A stretch of DNA of 64,000 nt from Stenotrophomonas rhizophila (GTDB lineage Bacteria > Pseudomonadota > Gammaproteobacteria > Xanthomonadales > Xanthomonadaceae): assembly GCF_020857975.1 (NCBI RefSeq), contig NZ_JACWUO010000001.1, forward strand, positions 62,001-126,000. Direction: 5' to 3'. The position numbers and the translations under genes are program-made. The notes below the pieces were generated by a model that had not been told where the DNA came from, made no database searches, and saw only the letters and a list, made by a program, of their open reading frames with translations. Positions 58,827-64,000 of the stretch are shown in pieces (positions within the stretch are counted from its first letter, which is position 1; every line of letters starts with the position of its first letter).

Positions 58827-61238
58827 TTATTGGCACGCCTCGCAGCTTTCCGGGTTCTCCAGCGAGCAGGCCACGGCTTCGTCGGGGGTGAACACCTTTT
58901 CCGGCGCGGCGTGCGAGCCCTGGCTGATCGTGGTCTTGGCGATCTTGGTGGCCGGACGCGAACGCAGGTAGTAGGTGGTCTTGATGCCCTGCTTCCAGGC
59001 GTACATGTACATGGACGACATCGCACCGATGCTCGGGCTTTCCATGAACAGGTTGAGCGAGGCGGACTGGTCGATGAACGCGCCGCGCTCGGCGGCCATG
59101 TCGATCAGCGAGCGCATCGGCAGTTCCCAGGCGGTGCGGTAGATGTGGCGCAGGGTCTCCGGGATCTGGGTGATGCCCTGGATCGAGCCTTCGGCCATCT
59201 TGATCGCATCGCGCATTTCCGGCGTCCAATGGCCCAGCTTCTTCAGCTCGGTCACCAGGTAGCGGTTGACCTGCAGGAAGTCGCCGGACAGGGTCTCGCG
59301 CTTGAACAGGTTGGACACCTGCGGCTCGACGCACTCGTAGCAGCCGGCGATCGAGGCGATGGTCGCGGTCGGGGCGATGGCGATCAGCAGCGAGTTGCGC
59401 AGGCCATGTTCCTTGATGCGCTCGCGCAGCACGTCCCAGCGCGCGGTGTCTTCGGGTACCACGTTCCAGGCATCGAACTGCAGCTCGCCGCTGGCCGCGC
59501 GGGTGTCGGCGAAGGACGGGTGCTTGCCGCGTTCCTGGGCCAGCTCGCAGGAGGTTTCCAGCGCGTGGAAGTAGATCGCCTCGGCGATCTTCTTCGACAG
59601 CGCGCGCGCTTCGGCACTGTCAAAGGCCAGGCGCTTGCGGAAGAACACGTCCTGCAGGCCCATGCAACCCAGGCCGACCGGACGCCAGCGCAGGTTGCCG
59701 CGGCGGGCGGTTTCGATCGGGTAGAAGTTCAGGTCGATCACGCGGTCGAGCTGGCGCACGGCCAGGCGCACGGTGTCGGCCAGCTTGTCGAAATCGAACT
59801 CGCCGTGGGCATCGAAATGGTTGCCCAGGTTGATCGAGCCCAGGTTGCACACCGCGGTCTCTTCGGCCGAGGTGATCTCCAGGATTTCGGTGCACAGGTT
59901 GGACAGGTGGATCACGTTGCCCGGGCGCAGGGTCTGGTTGCTGGCGCGGTTGCACTTGTCCTTGAAGGTCATCCAGCCGTTGCCGGTCTCGGCCAGGGTA
60001 CGCATCATCCGCGAGTACAGCTTGCGCGCGGAGATGGTGCGCTGGGCCTTGCCCTGGGCTTCGGCCTGCAGGTAGGCCTGCTCGAAGGCTTCGCCGAACA
60101 GGTCGGTGAACTCGGGCACCACGCGCGGATCGAACAGCGACCATTCCTGGTCGGTCTCCACCCGCTGCATGAACAGGTCCGGGATCCAGTTGGCCAGGTT
60201 CAGGTTGTGCGCACGGCGCGATTCGTCACCGGTGTTGTCGCGCAGTTCGAGGAAATCCTCGATGTCGGCGTGCCAGGTTTCCAGGTAGACGCAGGCCGCG
60301 CCCTTGCGCTTGCCGCCCTGGTTGACCGCGGCCACCGACGAATCCATGGTCTTCAGCCACGGCACGATGCCGTTGGAATGGCCGTTGGTGGACTTGATCA
60401 GCGAACCGCGCGAACGCACGCGGGTGTAGCTGACGCCGATGCCGCCGCTGAACTTGGACAGCTGGGCGATATCGCCGTACTTGGCGTAGATCGACTCCAG
60501 CGAATCCTGCGGCGAATCCAGCAGGAAGCACGAGGACAGCTGCTCGTGGGTGGTGCCGGAGTTGAACAGGGTCGGGCTGGACGGCAGGTAGTCCAGGTTG
60601 CCCATGCGCTTGTACAGCGCCAAGGTTTCGGGCACGTCTTCGCTCAGCGCGCTGGCGATGCGCAGGAAGAACTGCTGCGGGGTCTCGATCACCTTGCGGG
60701 TGTGCGGATGGCGCAGCAGGTAGCGGTCGTACAGGGTGCGCAGGCCGAAGTAGTCGAAATGCAGGTCCAGGCTCGGGTCGATCGCATCGTTGAGCTTGCG
60801 CGCGTTGACCTGCACGAAGTCCAGCAGGCGGGCGTTGATCAGGCCCACTTCGTGGCCGCGGCCGACCGACTGCGAGAACGCATGGATTTCCTGGCCGGAC
60901 ACTTCCTTGGCGATGAAGTTGGCCAGCAGGCGCGCGGCCAGGCGGCCGTATTCGGGTTCTTCGCCGATCAGCAGCGCGGCGGTGCGGATCGACAGTTCGT
61001 CCAGTTCCTGGGTGGTGGCGCCGTTGTACAGGCCGGAAATGGTGCGGGTGGCCACGCGCATCGGGTCCACCGAATGCAGGCCCTCACAGCAACGCTGCAC
61101 CGCGCGCACGATCTTGTTCAGGTCCACCAGCTCGGTAGTACCGTTGCGCTTGGTCACGCTCATGGCGGTAGCGGTGGGCGGCGAGGTCAGCAGGAAGTCG
61201 CTTTCCTGCTCGGTGGCTGCGCGGGTTTCGGTGCTCAC
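58827..61238 (-). CDS. nrdA: ribonucleotide reductase class Ia, alpha subunit
   Basis: NrdA reduces ribonucleoside diphosphates. The 803-residue protein opens with one ATP-cone (VTKRNGTTELVDLNKIVRAV), then LPSSPTLFNSGTTHEQLSSC (active-site Cys), KGAACVYLETWHADIEDFLE, NLCTEILE (Cys/Glu), and the radical path near the end. The final residues are SCEACQ, the CXXC tail that is re-reduced by thioredoxin. GTG start at 61238 with AGAGGA at good spacing; ATG at residue 26 is an alternative. A long leader precedes it. Confidence 0.96.
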   Translation of the reverse strand: MSTETRAATEQESDFLLTSPPTATAMSVTKRNGTTELVDLNKIVRAVQRCCEGLHSVDPMRVATRTISGLYNGATTQELDELSIRTAALLIGEEPEYGRLAARLLANFIAKEVSGQEIHAFSQSVGRGHEVGLINARLLDFVQVNARKLNDAIDPSLDLHFDYFGLRTLYDRYLLRHPHTRKVIETPQQFFLRIASALSEDVPETLALYKRMGNLDYLPSSPTLFNSGTTHEQLSSCFLLDSPQDSLESIYAKYGDIAQLSKFSGGIGVSYTRVRSRGSLIKSTNGHSNGIVPWLKTMDSSVAAVNQGGKRKGAACVYLETWHADIEDFLELRDNTGDESRRAHNLNLANWIPDLFMQRVETDQEWSLFDPRVVPEFTDLFGEAFEQAYLQAEAQGKAQRTISARKLYSRMMRTLAETGNGWMTFKDKCNRASNQTLRPGNVIHLSNLCTEILEITSAEETAVCNLGSINLGNHFDAHGEFDFDKLADTVRLAVRQLDRVIDLNFYPIETARRGNLRWRPVGLGCMGLQDVFFRKRLAFDSAEARALSKKIAEAIYFHALETSCELAQERGKHPSFADTRAASGELQFDAWNVVPEDTARWDVLRERIKEHGLRNSLLIAIAPTATIASIAGCYECVEPQVSNLFKRETLSGDFLQVNRYLVTELKKLGHWTPEMRDAIKMAEGSIQGITQIPETLRHIYRTAWELPMRSLIDMAAERGAFIDQSASLNLFMESPSIGAMSSMYMYAWKQGIKTTYYLRSRPATKIAKTTISQGSHAAPEKVFTPDEAVACSLENPESCEACQ

Positions 61239-61773
61239 GGCGGTATCCTCTTGGCGTGATTTTGGGGTGGTACGGCATCACCTGGCTTGCTGGCACAGGA
61301 CCGGTACACCAACCCTCAGAGTGGACCTTCGGTGTCGCACGGGCCGCGACTGCGCAGGCAGGCCTGCGGGCGGTTTCCCTGCGTCACCGATCCTCTCCCC
61401 CGAGAGTGGTGCGGCCGGCACCGCACGCTGTACTTCGTGCGGCTGTCGGTCGCGCTCCAGGCCATCGGCGTGGAGGTGGTTTCCCCGTCAACTTGTGGTT
61501 GGCCGGACCGACAGCCACAAGATAGTGGGGGTACCGGGGATCGTCAACGTCGAATGCAGGGTTTTTCGCCAACCCCTTGCGGCGCAAGGATCCGCCTTCC
61601 AGGCGCGCCGACGAACGGTGCGGACCCGTCGAAAGCGAGTGCGCAGTCAAGGCCGAAACGGCCATGCCGGATGCGACGCAGGGGCACGGAAAACAGAACA
61701 ACCCGGCTCACATGGTTCTAACAAATGCTCCCCCCCGGCGGCCCCGGCCGGCGCCCGCCCGTGGGCGCCCCGT
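61239..61773. promoter_or_regulatory. nrdA leader region with possible NrdR-box pair
   Basis: About 535 bp without a gene. Two related sites at 61485-61498 (CCGTCAACTTGTGG) and 61515-61528 (CCACAAGATAGTGG) have the TTGTGG half of the NrdR box and start 30 bp apart, about three helical turns, as in tandem NrdR boxes. NrdR represses ribonucleotide reductase genes. Together CTTGTGG and CCACAAG also form a 7-bp inverted repeat. If the promoter is here, the transcript has a leader of over 200 nt; its fold is not resolved. Confidence 0.4.
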
Positions 61774-62874
61774 TCAGGCCCGGTGCGCGGTGCCCAGGTA
61801 TTCGGCGCTCTGCATTTCGATCAGGCGCGAGGCGGTGCGTTCGAAGGCGCCCTGCAGGCGCTGGCCCGAATACAGCGCCACCGGGCTGTCGGTGGCGGTG
61901 CAGACCAGGTTGACGTGGCGGTCGTAGAGCTCGTCGATCAGGTTGACGAAGCGGCGCGCGGCATCTTCGTTGAGCTTGTCGAAGTGCGGAATGTCGCCCA
62001 GCAGCACCGTATTGAACTCGTGGGCGACCTCGATGTAGTCCGACGGGCCGCGCGGGCCTTCGCACAGCGCCTTGAAATCGAACCAGACGATGCTCTTGCC
62101 GCGCCCGCGCACCGGAATCTTGCGCGCCTCGATCTCGATGTTGCCCGCCTTGGCCGGCTGCCCGCCGCTGAGTTCGGCCCAGCGGCCGGCGAGCCAGGCG
62201 TCGCTGCCGGCACCGCGCGGGGACTGGTACACCGGCGAGCGGGTCAGCGCGCGCATCCGGTAATCCTCGGTGCCCTCGGCGTACAGCTCCACGCAGTAGG
62301 TCTGCAGCAGGCCGATCGCCGGCAGGAAGCTGTCGCGCTGCAGGCCGTTCAGGTACAGGTTCTCCACCGCGGTATTGGAGGTGGTCACCAGGGTCACGCC
62401 CTCGGCGAACAGGCGCTCGAGCAGCCGCGCCAGCAGCATCGCATCGCCGATGTCGGTGACGAAGAACTCATCGAGCACCAGCACCCGCAGCCGGCTGCGC
62501 CATTCCTGGGCGATCCTGGCCAGCGGGTCGCTCTGGCCCTGGTGCTCGCGCAGGCGCTCGTGGATGCCACGCATGAACCGGTGGAAATGGGTGCGGTACT
62601 TCTGCTCGATCGGCAGGCCGTCGTAGAACAGATCGACCAGGAAGGTCTTGCCGCGCCCCACCCCGCCCCAGAAATACAGACCCTTGACCGGCTCGGGCTT
62701 CTTCCAGAATGCGGAGAGGCGGTCCAGCCAGCCGTCCTGGGCGCTGTCGACCAGCGCCACATGGATGCGGTCCAGCTCGGCCAGGGCGGCGTGCTGGGCT
62801 GGGTCGTTCTGCCACTCGCCGCGGGCCACGCCATCGGCGTAACGCTGGGAGGGCGTCATCGCGGTGTCGCTCAT
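61774..62874 (-). CDS. zapE: cell division protein ZapE (AAA ATPase)
   Basis: A 366-residue ATPase of the AFG1/ZapE family. Seen are GLYFWGGVGRGKTFLVDLFY (Walker A), HFHRFMRGIHERLREHQGQ, VLVLDEFFVTDIGDAMLLAR (Walker B), TLVTTSNTAVENLYLNGLQR and the family's late FVNLIDELYDRHVNLVCTAT. ZapE acts at the Z-ring in an ATP-dependent way. ATG at 62874 overlaps the alpha/beta hydrolase stop by four bases, so the two are coupled. Confidence 0.95.
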   Translation of the reverse strand: MSDTAMTPSQRYADGVARGEWQNDPAQHAALAELDRIHVALVDSAQDGWLDRLSAFWKKPEPVKGLYFWGGVGRGKTFLVDLFYDGLPIEQKYRTHFHRFMRGIHERLREHQGQSDPLARIAQEWRSRLRVLVLDEFFVTDIGDAMLLARLLERLFAEGVTLVTTSNTAVENLYLNGLQRDSFLPAIGLLQTYCVELYAEGTEDYRMRALTRSPVYQSPRGAGSDAWLAGRWAELSGGQPAKAGNIEIEARKIPVRGRGKSIVWFDFKALCEGPRGPSDYIEVAHEFNTVLLGDIPHFDKLNEDAARRFVNLIDELYDRHVNLVCTATDSPVALYSGQRLQGAFERTASRLIEMQSAEYLGTAHRA

Positions 62875-63557
62875 GCCGGGTCGGGCGCCGCGTCGGGTGC
62901 GGGATTGGGCAGCCACTGCTTGACGCCATGGATCAGCGCACCGCGCAGATCGACCACCTTGCGGTGGAAGAAGTGGCTGGTGTCGGGCATGCGCACCAGT
63001 TCGTGCGGTGCATCCAGGCCGTCCAGCCAGTCGTAGACCGCCTGCGGGTCGACGATCTCGTCTTCCTCGCCCTGGATCACCAGCCACTGGGCCGGCGGCT
63101 GCACGCCGTCGAAACCCCAGCGCCCGGCCGGCGGCGCGATCGAGATCAGCGTGGTCGGCTGCAGTTCGCCCGCCGCCCGCAGCGAGACATAGGCGCCGAA
63201 GCTGAAACCGGCCAGCCACAGCGCCTGGCCGGGCCGCTGCGCGCGCACCCAGGCGGCCACGGCCTTGAGGTCGTCCTGTTCGCCAACGCCGTTGTCGAAG
63301 GTGCCGGCCGACTCGCCGACGCTGCGGAAGTTGAAGCGCACGGTGGCGATTCCCAGGTCGCGCAGCGAACGCGCGGCCATGGTCACCACCTTGTTGTGCA
63401 TGCTGCCGCCCTCGGTGGACAGGGGATGGCAGACGATCGCCACCACCGGCTGTACCGCGACGTCGGCCTCGGGCAGATCGACCACGACATCCAGCGGACC
63501 GACCGGTCCGGCCAGCGTCAGCGCACCGCTTTGTTGGGGAAATGGGGGATTGTGCAT
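62871..63557 (-). CDS. alpha/beta hydrolase
   Basis: A 228-residue protein. The nucleophile elbow is WLAGFSFGAYVSLRA (GFSFG, about residue 120), with an HPLSTEGGSMHNKVVT oxyanion-loop start, RFNFRSVGESAGTFDNG, LVIQGEEDEIVDP (Asp) and MPDTSHFFHRK (His). This is the family of small hydrolases seen next to zapE in xanthomonads. The substrate is unknown. ATG at 63557 (MHNPPFPQQ). Operon with zapE. Confidence 0.9.
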   Translation of the reverse strand: MHNPPFPQQSGALTLAGPVGPLDVVVDLPEADVAVQPVVAIVCHPLSTEGGSMHNKVVTMAARSLRDLGIATVRFNFRSVGESAGTFDNGVGEQDDLKAVAAWVRAQRPGQALWLAGFSFGAYVSLRAAGELQPTTLISIAPPAGRWGFDGVQPPAQWLVIQGEEDEIVDPQAVYDWLDGLDAPHELVRMPDTSHFFHRKVVDLRGALIHGVKQWLPNPAPDAAPDPA

Positions 63558-63613
63558 AGCGTCATAATACCGTCCCTCCGCGTGCTTCAGCGCCGCCACC
63601 ACCGGGTCCGTAC

Positions 63614-64000
63614 ATGCACTATCTGGTTTTCAGCGTTCTCTGCAGCGTGCTGGTCTCGGTCCTGCTGAAGCTGGCGCCGCGCCGGCGGCTGGACATGGCC
63701 CAGGTGGTGACCTGGAACTACCTGGTCGCCGCCGTGCTCAGCCTGGTGCTGCTGCGCCCGTCCCTGGCCATGCTGCAGACCGGCCACGCGCCGTGGCTGG
63801 CCCTGCTGGGGCTGGCGGTCACGCTGCCGACGATCTTCCTGGTGATGGCCGGCGCGGTCACCCGTGCCGGCATCGTGCGCAGCGATGTGGCCCAGCGGCT
63901 GTCGCTGCTGCTGTCGCTGCTGGCCGCCTTCCTGGTGTTCGGCGAAACCGCCAACGGCTGGAAACTGGCCGGGCTGGGGCTGGGCCTGCTGGCCATCGTG
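63614..64000 (+). CDS. EamA/DMT-family transporter, N-terminal part (cut by window edge)
   Basis: The plus strand is open from an ATG at 63614 to the right edge (129 residues). There are four hydrophobic segments, MHYLVFSVLCSVLVSVLL, VVTWNYLVAAVLSLVLL, WLALLGLAVTLPTIFLVMAG and LSLLLSLLAAFLVFGETANG, the last with the FGE motif of EamA/DMT transporters. It is divergent from the alpha/beta hydrolase gene. The substrate cannot be told. The second half lies outside. Confidence 0.75.
   Translation, partial: MHYLVFSVLCSVLVSVLLKLAPRRRLDMAQVVTWNYLVAAVLSLVLLRPSLAMLQTGHAPWLALLGLAVTLPTIFLVMAGAVTRAGIVRSDVAQRLSLLLSLLAAFLVFGETANGWKLAGLGLGLLAIV

Noticed and set aside
57513..61259. Very long open frame on the plus strand opposite nrdB and nrdA
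   Set aside because: High GC leaves antisense frames open; the product is His/Arg/Gln-rich with no domain, and both strands cannot be coding here given the certain nrdA and nrdB.

Overview
The window is a chromosomal segment of a high-GC gammaproteobacterium of the Xanthomonadaceae, most likely Stenotrophomonas. The indications are GC-rich coding throughout, many short GTAG-headed palindromes of the SMAG (S. maltophilia REP-like) type between genes, a PhoP/PhoQ pair, a pair of entericidin-like lipoproteins, and a toxin carrying the C-terminal XVIPCD signal of the Xanthomonadales bacteria-killing type IV secretion system (T4SS). Genes are dense. I see no rRNA, prophage, insertion sequence or CRISPR array; there is one tRNA.

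Region by region. 1-13 kb holds housekeeping and envelope genes: an M28 peptidase (cut by the left edge), an MBL-fold hydrolase, trpS, csbD, two entericidin-like lipoproteins, arginase, tRNA-Thr(UGU), a birA-coaX-SPOR operon, an mtfA-like peptidase and phoP-phoQ. 13-19 kb: dusA, a lower-GC patch with two secreted proteins of unknown function, then an immunity-effector operon (LprI-like lipoprotein followed by a 791-residue peptidoglycan-targeting effector with XVIPCD). 19-21.5 kb: a CDF transporter, an AraC regulator and divergent ohr. 21.5-28.6 kb: a tightly coupled valine catabolic operon (mmsA, acyl-CoA dehydrogenase, enoyl-CoA hydratase, 3-hydroxyisobutyryl-CoA hydrolase, mmsB) divergent from a short-chain-acyl-CoA-type regulator. 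28.6-40.2 kb: a patatin-like phospholipase, then a membrane-lipid remodelling operon headed by an ECF sigma factor and RskA-type anti-sigma factor (desaturase, FAD oxidoreductase, DUF1365, Cfa, DUF2878, DUF1295, a second Cfa-like methyltransferase, lipocalin).

40.3-48.4 kb: an NAD salvage block (pnuC, NadR-like kinase/adenylyltransferase, NadM-Nudix fusion, NAMPT-type nadV, and pncA further on), interrupted by metE under a cobalamin riboswitch. 48.4-51.1 kb: a tandem SMAG array, purU, and a second lower-GC patch with a thioredoxin-like protein and a Cys-tailed secreted protein. 51.1-64 kb: aceE with a divergent LysR gene, an old-yellow-enzyme reductase, a sirtuin, an acyl-CoA thioesterase, nrdB and nrdA, zapE, an alpha/beta hydrolase and the start of an EamA-type transporter cut by the right edge.

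The most interesting parts are the T4SS effector/immunity pair (15.8-18.8 kb), the sigma-factor-linked lipid operon (30.6-39.3 kb), the redundant NAD salvage block, the two low-GC secreted-protein patches, and places where SMAG palindromes overlap gene ends (trpS stop codon, mtfA C-terminus). Functions are read from motifs and family knowledge only; no database search was run.
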